A DNA stretch of 64,000 nt from Trifolium pratense (taxonomy: Eukaryota; Streptophyta; Magnoliopsida; Fabales; Fabaceae). The stretch covers positions 54,520,439 through 54,584,438 of the forward strand of contig NC_060062.1 in the NCBI RefSeq assembly GCF_020283565.1. The letters run 5' to 3'. The notes beneath the pieces were generated by a model, which saw only the letters and a program-made list of their open reading frames with translations, was not told where the DNA came from and made no database searches. The stretch's first letter is position 1, and each line of letters begins with the position of its first letter. Positions 33,914 through 45,053 of the stretch are shown here, one piece after another. The position numbers and the translations under genes are program-made.

Positions 33914-35645
33914 TTAATCGTTATATGATTGATAAACGTGTATGCAATAAGTTGTAGCTTAAAGTGAGCAACGTGATGTTTTAGCATTAATTTGCAATGT
34001 TAGGGAAATGATGTGTGTTTTATGACATAAGTGTAAATGAAACTTTATGTGTATAAAAATGGTTATGCAGATAATTATCATGTGAATAATTATGATTGGA
34101 GTGATAGGATATTGTGTTATCCTAGTGTGTTAGATGTTGGAATTGTGTTTCCGCATCAGTGAATGAATAGCTTCGAGCTAGATAGCGTCATGTATTTGAT
34201 GTGTTTAAAAGTAATCATGCATTCATGAATAATTGTGTTACGGGAATCATGTGAATTCCAATAATTGATGAAAATGGTTTATGTTTATGAAAAGTGGTCG
34301 AAGATGGGATCATGTTATCCGAGATCTGGAACCCATATCCAAACATGATATAAAACTGTGTGACTCCTCTTTATCGGAGAGATGGTTGATGATAACCATA
34401 TCCTACATGATATAAAACTGTTATTGACGCTTATCCAAGGGAGATAAGGTGGTTCGGTAAGTTCCGACGCATCCAACAAGATGTAAAACTGGGTTCATCT
34501 TAAATGGGGTGAATAGCAGCATCCAACAAGATGTAAAACTGGGTTCATCTTAAATGGGGTGAATAGCAGCATCCAACAAGATGTAAAACTGGGTTCATCT
34601 TAAATGGGGTGAATAGCAGCATCCAACAAGATGTAAAACTGGGTTCATCTTAAATGGGGTGAATAGCAGCATCCAACATGATGTAAAACTGGTTTGGTCC
34701 ACCATTGGTGAGATGCTTATCCTGCATGATGTAAAACTGATGTAGAGTCCGTGCATGACTATAATCTGAACAGTCCGTCATGACTGAAATCTGAACAACG
34801 TGTAAATTGGTACCACATGCATTAGTCGTGTCTAGGGATGACATGACATTGGATAATTGGCATTAGATGCATTAGGGTAAATGCACATGTATTTGATAAT
34901 TGTTATGTGACAATATCTGATTGGATTGTAATGTGTTTTCCGTATGTGTTAAGCTTTGGTATTTACTAATTGTTTAATACTGTGATTGTTGCCATGACTT
35001 GGAACAAGTGTAGAGTCCGTCATGACTATAAAATGAACAAGTGTAGAGTCCGTCATGACTATAAAATGAACACTTTGGTAGTGTCCGAGAAGACGTGAAA
35101 CTATATGATTGGTGTGTTTGTAAATGAATGATTAATTGGTAGTCGTATTTGACGATGTATGTGCGTGAGTTAGAAATGTATGATAGCGTGTGAAGTGTGT
35201 AGTATACTACTCACACTTATATTTATGTTTATGTTTTCTAACTCTCTGCTTTGTGTTAATTGCTGGACCTTTGGGGGTCCAGGTTGACAGGTTATGTGTT
35301 AGCCTCGTCCGAGTGCAATGGTGAAGCTCTGCTCTGATTGAGACACGGGAAAAAGGGGTTTTTATATGTATATGCATGTAGTCCTCTTAGTATACTCTGT
35401 TGGTCTTAAGCTTTCATTTGAAAAGTATCCGTTTTGTATAACTAATAACGCATCGTTCGATGCGAGGTTTTGTTTTTAGTTCATTCGAATATTTTACTAG
35501 ATAAATGTATTAGTATTATCTTTGAATGAAGTTTGTGATATTCAAACCAGCGCTTTATAATCATATTTTCAATTTTTCCGCTGCGTATTTTCGAAAAAGA
35601 TTTTATAAAGGCAGAGTTAATTAAATAACGGGTTTGGGTGTTACA
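33914..35645 (+). repeat. Element C 3' LTR, segment 3 (end)
   Basis: Resumes with TTAAT after element A and ends GGTTTGGGTGTTACA. It matches 16711-18144. The three segments add to about 2.85 kb of LTR without the insertions. Confidence 0.87.
34470..34692 (+). repeat. 50-bp tandem repeat, four perfect units plus a partial
   Basis: Units start at 34470, 34520, 34570 and 34620 with CATCCAACAAGATGTAAAAC; a diverged fifth start is at 34670 (CAACATGATG). The matching place in element C's other LTR, near 17269, has a single CATCCAACATGATGTAAAAC, so the expansion happened in this LTR only. Confidence 0.95.
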
Positions 35646-35692
35646 AATTTCGCCCTCGAAATTACCTAAGAGATAAAACAGAGAACGAACCC

Positions 35693-36613
35693 TCAACGCG
35701 GCATCTTCGGTTTCTTGCATACCGGACTCTTGTGACCTTCCTCGCCACAATTGAAACAAAACACTTTCACCCGACAAGCATCGGCCTTGTGCCCAAACTG
35801 TCCACAACTGAAACACTTGTCGCTTCTCCTCGGGCAATCATATGACATATGACCCCGCTCTCCACATTTGTAACAACTTCCACTTCCTTGCTTCTTCTTT
35901 CCACTTCCATTGCCCTTGTTCTCATACGGCTTACCGCGATCCAAACCTTTTCCTTTCCTATCATTTAGAACCTTATAGTAGTTGGTCTTGGCTTTGCTAT
36001 CTTCATCACAAATCCTTGCCTTGGTCATAAGGGTCGGAAAATCCCTGATTTCAGAAAATCCAATCAAAAGCTTGATATCCGGACGAAGTCCACTCTCGAA
36101 CTTGACACACTTATCCTCTTCGGCTTCCACCGTGTTGTAGTGTGGACTAAACACACACAAAGCTTCAAACTTAGCAGAATACTCTGCGACCGATAAATTT
36201 CCTTGCTTGAGCTCCATGAACTCGATCACTTTCTTGTTCTTCACATCAGTCGGAAAGCACTTCCTTAAAAATTCCCTTTTGAAAGTTTCCCAAACGATGG
36301 CAACACCGTCCACTCCTATCCTGAGTCTCACATTCCTCCACCAAACGATTGCCTCCTCTCTAAGGGCATAAGTTCCCAAAGTAGTCTTGTTCTCCTCAGA
36401 ACAACCCATTGCTTCAAAGATGATCTCAACCTCATCTAACCACTTGATAGCCCCCTCCGGGTTATAGCCTCCGGTAAACAGAGTTGGTTTATGCGACATA
36501 AACCTTTCCAATCTTTTCTCACTATCCCTTCCCGGGTCATTATCCCTTACCACCAATGTAGTCAAAGCAGTCAAAGCTTGTGCAATCTGAGCGTTGGTCC
36601 TAGCAGCAGCCAT
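35693..36613 (-). CDS. Element D gag, intact
   Basis: A 306-residue Ty3/gypsy gag with ATG at 36613 (MAAARTNAQIAQALTAL). The gag domain spans residues ~30-165 (FMSHKPTLFTGGYNP, WETFKREFLRKCFP). Then come a basic Gly/Lys-rich linker and three CCHC zinc knuckles: CYKCGERGHMSYDC, CFSCGQFGHKADAC, CFNCGEEGHKSPVC. It ends KKPKMPR with no protease or pol following. The frame is whole, unlike element A's copy, so it could supply gag in trans if transcribed. The promoter LTR lies directly upstream. Confidence 0.92.
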   Translation of the reverse strand: MAAARTNAQIAQALTALTTLVVRDNDPGRDSEKRLERFMSHKPTLFTGGYNPEGAIKWLDEVEIIFEAMGCSEENKTTLGTYALREEAIVWWRNVRLRIGVDGVAIVWETFKREFLRKCFPTDVKNKKVIEFMELKQGNLSVAEYSAKFEALCVFSPHYNTVEAEEDKCVKFESGLRPDIKLLIGFSEIRDFPTLMTKARICDEDSKAKTNYYKVLNDRKGKGLDRGKPYENKGNGSGKKKQGSGSCYKCGERGHMSYDCPRRSDKCFSCGQFGHKADACRVKVFCFNCGEEGHKSPVCKKPKMPR

Positions 36614-36734
36614 GATTCCTGAACGAATCACAACTCGACGTTAGAATGTATTAACAGTGTACCCAACACATGCTCATACAAGAGAAAGAAAATCCTAATG
36701 GCTCACATGAACCGACCTGCTCTGATACCACTAT

Positions 36735-38739
36735 TGTAACACCCCGAACTAACTACCCTTAAAAACGTGATCTTAAAAACTACTTTTTAAAGATAAGTAG
36801 CCGTAGCGCTACGGAAAAACATTTTCAAAACGATCGTGCACATGACACGAAACGTCGCAGCGGAAAACATTAAATAAAGGATTTTCAAAGCAATGAACAA
36901 AATAGTTCAAAAGATAATTCATTAGCATAAAACATAAGTTAAGATGTTCGCATCGATATACGACGGAATACAAACGATCCCCGACTCGATGTTACAAAAT
37001 ACCAGAGCACTAATATACATCACAGCCAAACTAAACTTAACGAACTATACAAAGGTAGCCTACACTAGCTCCTCACCAAAAGTGCTCCACACCAAAACGA
37101 TCTGCAGCTAAAGCTCGTCGAGACCTCGACCTAAATACCTGAACCCCCAAAGGTCCAGCACATAACAATTAGGTAGAGAGTTAGTAAACATAATCACATA
37201 CATACGAATATAGAAACGCACCTATATTCAACCTATCACATATTACTAACTCACACACATGCCTCAATAAGTAATACATCAGATAACACATACTCACAAA
37301 TACACAACCAGATAGTTTCACGTCATTTCGGACAACACAAAGAACTCACATAACACATAACACATAATTGCACATTTACTCAAATGCGACTAATGCCAAA
37401 CATTCAATGTCATGCCAACCTAGACACGACTAATGCATGTGGTACCATCTTCTTTATCAAGGAACTTACCATTGATATTCTTCTTTATTGGACAAGTCCA
37501 ATATCCTTCTTTATCAGACAAGTCTGATATCCCTAAATAATGCATGAATTTATGAATGTCATGCATTTACCAAACATATGTTAATCACTTAGCACGAAGC
37601 TACTGCTCCTTACATGGATAACATAATCCATTAAACTTCTTTATCAGACAAACTGATATTCTTCTTTATCGGACAACCCGATATACAAAAATACATATAC
37701 TTCTTTGACATTTTATATAAATGCCATCACACAACACAATTATTAAACATATAATAATTCAAAACCAAAACAAAACCATGTTACAAGTGCCTAGATTCAC
37801 TTATAAACATCAACAACAATTGCTGTCGCAGAGGCCTTCGCTAAGCGAGGGCTTAGCGAGACATGGCGAACCTTACCAGGAAGTCACCTGCTCATGGCGA
37901 GCCTTGGCGAGCTTCAGCGAACATGTTCGCTACAGCGAACTCCTGGTCGCTTAGCGAACTACACCAGAAAAATATCTGTTCTTGAGTTTCAATAAGGCGG
38001 TTTAACATTGAATCCAACCAAAAATTCATTCAAACATGTTATAAATTCTCTTAAACAACAATTCCAAGCATATATGATATCAAGGAACATTAATCATCCC
38101 TTCCAAACGTCCAAATACATCAAACAATCAAAATCATGTCAATTTCTTGCAAAATAAGCAAAGTTGCATAAACATGCAAAACCATCATCAAACATATACA
38201 TATTCCCTCCTAGATGTTCATTAAGCATACTAAGATGAAAATGACATGTTTATGATAAAGAAATTTCACCCAAAACCCAAAGAAATTGGGTGAGAGAGTT
38301 TGGGAATGGAGGCTAGACACCTTCCCTCTCTTGGATCACCCAAGCTTATGCTTAACCACTCTCACCTTGGATTGAATGATGATTCTTGACCTCTAAATCT
38401 CTTCTCCTTGCTCGTGTTCTTCTAGCCAAAACCCTAGCTTAGCTTGTTCTTGCTTCTAAGCTTACAACTTCTAACTTCTCATGAAAAAATGAATTGTGAT
38501 ACTATTCATTGGTTTGACTTGGTTACTTATACCACTCTCTATTGGTCATGAACCAAGCCCAATGGCTTAGGCCCATTAAGCTCTCACGCCCAAGCAAGCC
38601 CACTAACACGGCAAAGGTTTCGCTCACAAACTTATGTTCGCGATAAATAATTATACGTCGCGTAAATAAATATTTAACACTAACCCAAAATATATGCAAA
38701 TATATAAAATATCGATTTACTAAAAATCGGGTCGTTACA
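36735..38739 (-). repeat. Element D 5' LTR
   Basis: Reads TGTAACACCCCGAAC at 36735 and GGGTCGTTACA at 38739 on the plus strand. It is homologous to element A's LTRs in reverse orientation, with the same palindrome cluster (37815-37960) and CTTCTTTATC-type motifs. Confidence 0.9.
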
Positions 38740-38888
38740 TTTTTTTTTCTCAAAAATCTCATTTTTATAACGTCCGCTATTTAAGTAACGGATGTTATAA
38801 AAAAACATTCTTCTACGTATAATCTGTTACTTAAGCAGCGGACAGAGTTATATTGGTAATTCCCTATAATTAGTAGATTTTTCTACAA
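38740..38888. mobile_element. MITE-like hairpin sequence
   Basis: Holds two short inverted motifs, TCCGCTATTTAAGTAACGGA near 38773 and CTGTTACTTAAGCAGCGGAC near 38826, between flanks ATAACGTC and GAGTTAT. The same TCCGCTACTTAAG-type motif recurs in the MITEs at 59175-59340 and 63285-63432. The exact ends are unclear. Confidence 0.45.
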
Positions 38889-39103
38889 CAATGTTGCTAA
38901 GGAATCTTGCAGTGCCATTTGGTGTGGCAGTAAGCAGAGATGGATCATTTGTAGTTGTTAGTGAATATCTGGCAAACAGAATTCAGAGAGTGTGGCTGAA
39001 ATGACCAAGAGCAAATTCATCAGATCTATTTATGCTACTTGCTGGAAGATTTTCAAGAGGAATTCAAGATGATAATTTTGCCAATATCATATCATCATTG
39101 TTT
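38889..39103 (+). pseudogene. Strictosidine-synthase-like gene fragment
   Basis: Conceptual translation gives NLAVPFGVAVSRDGSFVVVS, then EYLANRIQRVWLK, a TGA stop where the family usually has Gly, then PRANSSDLF and a degraded tail. This is the C-terminal-half core of strictosidine-synthase-like (six-bladed propeller, APMAP-type) proteins. Only about 70 codons remain, with no start, no splice context and a stop, so it is a dead fragment. Nothing upstream or downstream belongs to the same gene. Confidence 0.7.
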
Positions 39104-40332
39104 GAACATTATAGTCCAAATACATTAGTTACTCGATCTATCTAAAAAGTAAAATTTCTCTTATATTAAAGAACAAAGAGTAAAAACTATGAACTTAATT
39201 ATTTCTTATATTAATCATTCTAAAAAAAATTGTTTTAGTTATATTAATCATACTGTGATTTTAAACAATATTAATAATTCTCTAAAAAAGTTGTTTAAGT
39301 TAATTTTAAGTTTTACTTTGTACTCAATTTTTTTCTTTCATCTTAGTATCCCTTAAGTTATAAATACTATTATTTTTTTTTTTCCTTTCATCTTAGTATC
39401 CCTTAAATTATAAATATTATACAACTTGACATTTTTTTTGTTACATTTTGATCGTTTAAGTTATGAATATTAGTAACTTTGATCTTTTAAGTTGCGATCG
39501 GAAGGGGATTGGAACCACTTGATGTCAGAACTGACCCCCGAACCAGATTAAACGGGTGGTGAAAACAAAAAAAATAAAATCACAACTTAAGTAATCAAAA
39601 TGAAACAAAAAAAATTTAAGACACCAAATTATCTAATGTTTATAATTTAAAGAAGAAACCTAAAATTAACTTAAAGAAGAAATTTTATTTAACATTTCTT
39701 TTAACCAACAGTTTTCATTATTCTATTTTTGAACCTAAGTAGACAATCATATTAGGCTTGTTTTCATCTTCTGCATAAGACAAAGGTTCAACCCATTGTT
39801 TTGATTCACTGTCACAGTCCATTAGCATTCCTGTAGAATAGCTACCCAACAACAATGACTAAATACAAAAACCTGATTGCTTGAGTTGAACACATTTATT
39901 TATCATTATGGAATTTATGAACATTTAACCACCATCCTACTATGGTGGCCTTACCTGACTGACAACATTTCATTAAGCAAAATGTCTACTATCATTCATG
40001 AAAATAGCACGTTCAGTATTCCACTCTTGAAAATTCAATTAACTCTTAACAGGAAAAACACCAACAAAATTGACTAGTTGGATGGAACTCAACTTGAAAT
40101 CTGGGCAAAACATGAATAATAAATAGTTCAAACACACTAAAAAAATTACATGCTTTAAGCAACAGAAACGTAAGACAACAAATAATACTCAGGTCCACAT
40201 TCAAAGGCTAATAAAGTAGTAAAGAAGCATTCTGAATCCATGGACTGCAGTATTCGGTTTCCATGCCTCTCCCTTGAACTAGAAACATAGTATTTGGTTT
40301 TCTCGGAGTAACCCTCATGGCTATCCATCTTC
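39104..40332. other. AT-rich intergenic region
   Basis: No supported gene. Contains two similar TTTTTTTCTTTCATCTTAGT-type stretches (39328-39350 and 39382-39405). The part next to 40332 is the 3' flank and probable 3' UTR of the minus-strand CWF21-type gene. Confidence 0.6.
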
Positions 40333-43300
40333 CTACTCCCTTCTGTGCCTTCTTTCTCCACGATCATCATCATCCCTTCGATAATGCCTTCTTTCTCCAT
40401 GATCATCATCATCCCTTCTGCGCTTTCTTTCTCCAGGATAATCATCATCCCCTCTGTGCTTTCTTTCCCCACGAACATCCTCATCCCTTGAGCTCTTTCT
40501 TTCTTTGCGATCATCCTCATCCCTTGAGTTCTTTCTTTCTTTGCGATCATCCTCATCCCTTGAGTTCTTTCTTTCTCTGCGATCATCCTCATCCCTCGAG
40601 TTCTTTCTTTCTCTGCGATCATCCTCATCCCTCGAGTTCTTTCTTTCTTTGCGATCATCCTCATCCCTTGACTTCTTTATTTCTCCACTGCCATCCCTAT
40701 CCCTTTTGCTTTGTGCTTCTCTATGACGACCCTCATCCCTTAAGTGCTTTCTTTCTTCATAATCATCTTCATTCCTCAAGGTGTTTCTTCCCGTGCGATC
40801 ATCCTCAATCCTTCTGATCTTTGTTTCTCTATGATCCTCCCCATCTCTAGAGCTCCTTTTCTCTCCACGACCATCCTCATCCCTTGAGGTCTTTCTTTCT
40901 CCATAATCTACTTCATCCCTCAAGGTCTTTCTTCCTGTACGTTCATCCTCAATCCTTCTAATCTTTCTTTCTCCATGATCATCCTCATCCCTCAAGTGCT
41001 TTCTTCCTGTAGGATAATCTTCATCCTTTCCATGTTTTCTCTCTCCACGACCATCCTCATCTCTTAAGCTCTTTTTCTCAGGATGGTCTTCCCCATCCCT
41101 TTTAAGCACTCGATCTTTTGAACCATCCTCATCCCTTAACTGCTTTCTTCCTGTGCGGTCATATTCATTCCTTCCATGTTTTTTTTCTCCATGGTCATCT
41201 TGATCCTTTTTATAATCATTATCATTTCTTCCTTTTGTTCTTGTGTCATAATCCTCCCTATTCCGATCAATTCGTCCAACAGATTGTGATTCAACATCCC
41301 TGTTATAATTTCTGCCTCTCCGCTCAGTTTCATTATCATTCCCTCCGAGCCTAGCTGACTTAGAATAATCATCTCTTTCTTGATTTTCATTTTGATAAAT
41401 TCGAGATTTTGACTCAGACTCTGTTTTACCAAACTTCCTATCCTCTCCACCATGCTTAGCCAATTTGACAGTCTCCCTATCTCTGTCTTCATCAATCTTG
41501 TCACCCTTTGCCATTGCCTGACTTCTAGAATTTGAACCCTCTTTATAATCTCTCCTATAAGATTTTCTTAAAGAATCCAATCCATCAACATTAGCACTAT
41601 TTTTCTCTTTTTCTGCAGCATTACCTCTGACATTTATTTGCTCCTTTGGTGGACCTCTCTTTGCTACAACCCCACTTTTTCTAGTTCTTTCATACCTGCG
41701 ATCACTATCACTGCTGCCCGAATCACTATCACTGCGACTCTCATCAGAGGAAGAGTATGATCGCCTTTTAACACGTTTGTCTTGTCCTGAAGCATGCTTA
41801 ACACCGACTCTACCAGAGTCCTCATTAATAGAACCATACCTTCTCGTTTTCTTCTTCTCAAGTCTACCATGTTTCTCTTCCTCACTATAAACATCAGATT
41901 CCTCTTCGGAATCATAACGTTTGCTTATCTTCATATGTCCCTCCACTTCTTTAGTCTTATGCCTAGATAAGACTTCATGATGATCAGTATCAGAACTAAA
42001 ATTAGTATCATCACTGTCCTCCACCCTGCCTTTCTTGTGGTGCTTAGATGTCTTTTGCTTCTTTTTGGCCTTGACCTTCCTCTTAGCATCACTATCAGAA
42101 TCAGATCGATCACTACTGTCAGTATCAACCCTACTGTGCTTCCTTCTACCTGTCTTCTCATCATCCGTACTGCTATCTGAATCGGATGAATCATCCTTGT
42201 ACTTTTTCTTGAGAGTCCCACCCTTCTTGTGGTGCTTTGTGTCTTTAACACCCTTTTTCTTAGTAGTTTCTTCTTTTTGAATTACCTCCAGTTGTTTCTT
42301 CCGACTGAAATCTCTGTCCAAAAAGGAATGTTCAGGTTTCAGAATATGTTTTGCATCAGCAAAAGAAACATCTTTCCCTTCATTGTCAGGCCCCTCATCA
42401 TTCCCTTCTGCATTTAATTCATTAGCTTCAGATGAAACTATGCCAAGAGCAGCTTTCAATGTTTCCATCTGCCTATCCTTTCTAGCAGCAATTTGATGAG
42501 TCTGTGTATCAGAAACCCTGAAAATCCACAAAAAAAAATTATTGTTCAGCTTTCAATGAGGATATGTATATTTCAGTTTTTTGTCATGAAAATAATTAAT
42601 TCATTAATTCATAAACTGCCCCAAAAATGAATATGAACCACTTAATTCAAACCCATGGACAAAAACAATGTCATGCTGACCAACAATTCAGAGAGAATGG
42701 ACAATTCAACAAGCAGTGTAAAGATCAAATCATCAGTCATACTCATACATGAACTAAAACAATCAGTAATCAGTTTTGCCAAATATTCAAGATTAAGACA
42801 CAAGTTTCTATAATCATATGGAATAAGAAAGACTAGATAGCTGATATACACACAGAAGAAAGAGCGAGAAATTTAACTCAATTAGGATTGCAATTTGACT
42901 CATTTCTATCAGCTAATAATCATGTACAACCTATTCCATCAGTTTAGGTAATTTACATCTAAAGCAGATCCCTCATGTTTGGGCAGTCTAGGCTTTCCAG
43001 CAAAATTAAGAGTAGAAAAATTGTCCTTCCTTTTTTAGCTCATAATTTCCTGAACATAGGTTATTATTTATCTGTAACTGTATTCTGACTACAAAACCTT
43101 TTCTTCAAAATCTACATAAAGAAATCACAACCTAATAAGCCATCATCCAGGTTTAGCAAAAGATTATCATGTCAATGATAGGTCTGTGAAGTTTGTTTAT
43201 AGGAGGAGGGGTAAAAAAGGGAATGAGGAGCTGGTGGGGACAGAGGGAATAACTAACAGCACACATGGCAGTCAAGAAGTGGAGGGAAGCATGGGAGTGA

Positions 43301-44204
43301 GTGAAAGAGAGGTGTTTAAAGGAGGAGGTCACGCATGATGCAAGGGGGATTGGATTGGAGTGGTAGCAGGGACTGGGAGTGAGAACCTTCCTCACACCAG
43401 TAGTGGTATTCTCATCTTGGGAATATTGTTTTCCTATTTCATGTAATTGTCATCACTGCAGGGAGTGATTACTCCATCCATTGTCTTAATATTATATAGC
43501 TATTGTAAGAAGTTGACACTTAATATTCAGATATTATATAACAGTAATTCTATCTTGAGCTTTCCATCCTTCTAGAGTCTATTATCATGTCAATAACAAC
43601 AGCTGTGGTGTACCTAGGATCCTGCTCTAGGGGGTGCATACTATTCAACTTTAATTAATAATTATAATCATATATATAATCTCCTACAACAACAATAACA
43701 CCAATAAAAATAATTTCTCCATAATCAAAAACAAAAAGCTATGCACAACAAAAACCAATTAACAATTAATACACTTCAAAAATTTTGGTAAAGCAATGAC
43801 AGAACCAACAAATTCATCAATTGGAATCATATGTCATACTCATACACAAATATCTAAAATCCAAAAACTCACTTGTCCAAATTAGAATCATTTTCGTCAG
43901 CTGCAGCCTCCAAGCTATTGCGAGCCTCCTCGAGTTTCTCAGCGATCTCAGCATCAGTATAACCCTGATCAATTAACTTGTCTTCAAGAATAACAAGTTT
44001 GAGCTGAATCTGACGCTTACGATCATGCTCAAGAATCTCTTTGTTAGCCTTTCTGGAAACACCAGCAGTACCCTGATCTCCTTCAAAGCCCTTCATATTC
44101 TCAGCAACCTTGGAAGTTCTCGGCTTGACGAAGAACTTGTTGCTCTGAATGTAGCCATTGGTACCAGACCCTCTTGGAGTTTGTAACCCTATTCCGTTAT
44201 ACAT
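40333..44204 (-). CDS. CWF21-domain splicing factor (SRm300/SRRM2-like), two coding exons
   Basis: Coding exons are 44204-43873 and 42517-40333. The intron between them (43872-42518) has GTGAGT/TTTTCAG junctions, and the sum is 2,517 nt, giving 838 residues with no internal stop. Residues 1-30 carry the [14 protein letters not shown] start conserved in Cwc21/SRm300 proteins, and ~54-100 form the cwf21 helix ([17 protein letters not shown]). The rest is a long charged Arg/Ser/Asp/Lys-rich region. Near residues 755-815 there is a ~12-residue repeat, [12 protein letters not shown]. In yeast and animals the N-terminus docks on Prp8 in the spliceosome; the RS-like tail is expected to bind other splicing factors. 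The protein is nuclear by inference. A 5' UTR intron lies upstream. Its front end has been copied many times in this window. Confidence 0.88.
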
Positions 44205-44222
44205 ATTGTGACAAAGCAACAA

Positions 44223-44530
44223 CTGCAATTGAAAACCCAAAAAATCATATAAGAAACCCTAATATCAACTTAAATTCACAGATCTTAAATAAATAAATAT
44301 ATATCTGATGCAATTAACAAATTGAACGGCAAAATGAAAAAAGATGAGAAACTCTAATTTAAACGGCGGCAATTAACGGATAAAAAGCTGAGCGTAGAAG
44401 AAAAAGAAGAATATGTCTGAATCTGTGATCCGAGACAAGAAAACGAAGAGTAGTAATACCTGTTATCGATGTGGAAGAAGAATTATCGCGACTCAAAGAA
44501 ATAGAGAAGCCACAATGTTGTTGATACTTT
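44223..44530 (-). promoter_or_regulatory. 5' UTR intron, leader exon and core promoter of the CWF21-type gene
   Basis: The acceptor TTTTCAATTGCAG ends at 44223 and the matching donor is CAG/GTATTACTAC at 44460/44459, so a leader exon lies from 44460 up to about 44510. CATAAATAAAG near 44524-44540 could act as a TATA element. Leader introns of this kind are common in plant splicing-factor genes. The same elements are kept in every array copy and in the inverted copy. Confidence 0.6.
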
Positions 44531-45053
44531 ATTTATGATGATGATGATATTTGATTTGATATTTTATCATATACTTATGGCTTAATTAGTTAAATGGTCC
44601 CTTACAGTGCGTTTGGATGCTAAAATCGACAAAATAACCTAAGTATATGATAAAATCCTCATCCAAACACACTCTAAGGGACCATTTAACTAATTAAGCC
44701 ATAAGTATATGATAAAATATCAAATCAAATATCATCATCATCATAAATAAAGTATCAACAACATTGTGGCTTCTCTATTTCTTTGAGTCGCGATAATTCT
44801 TCTTCCACATCGATAACAGGTATTACTACTCTTCGTTTTCTTGTCTCGGATCACAGATTCAGACATATTCTTTTTCTTCTACGCTCAGCTTTTTATCCGT
44901 TAATTGCCGTCGTTTAAATTAGGGTTTCTCATCTTTTTTCATTTTGCCGTTCAATTTGTTAATTGCATCAGATATATATTTATTTATTTAAGATCTGTGA
45001 ATTTAAGTTGATATTAGGGTTTCTTATATAATTTTTTGGGTTTTCAATTGCAG

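Larger units (their letters stand above)
35646..38739 (-). mobile_element. Element D: gag-only element, inverted, lacking its 3' end
   Basis: On the minus strand: LTR 36735-38739 (2,005 bp), primer-binding site 36719-36730, intact gag 35693-36613, then the TTTCGAGGGCGAAATT text that precedes the polypurine tract in element A. At 35645 this is replaced by the terminus of element C's LTR, so the polypurine tract and 3' LTR are missing. It is the same family as element A but more diverged than A's two LTRs are from each other. Confidence 0.88.

Noticed and set aside
34470..34692. CRISPR-like array
   Set aside because: Units are contiguous 50-bp tandem copies without unique spacers, in a plant LTR.
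15074..36730. tRNA-like TGGTATCAGAGC strings at 15074, 18148, 23346, 30826 and 36719
   Set aside because: These are primer-binding sites next to LTR ends, not tRNA genes; no cloverleaf surrounds them.
40317..42417. Open frames on the plus strand across the CWF21-type gene
   Set aside because: Shadow frames of the long repetitive Arg/Asp-rich exon on the other strand.
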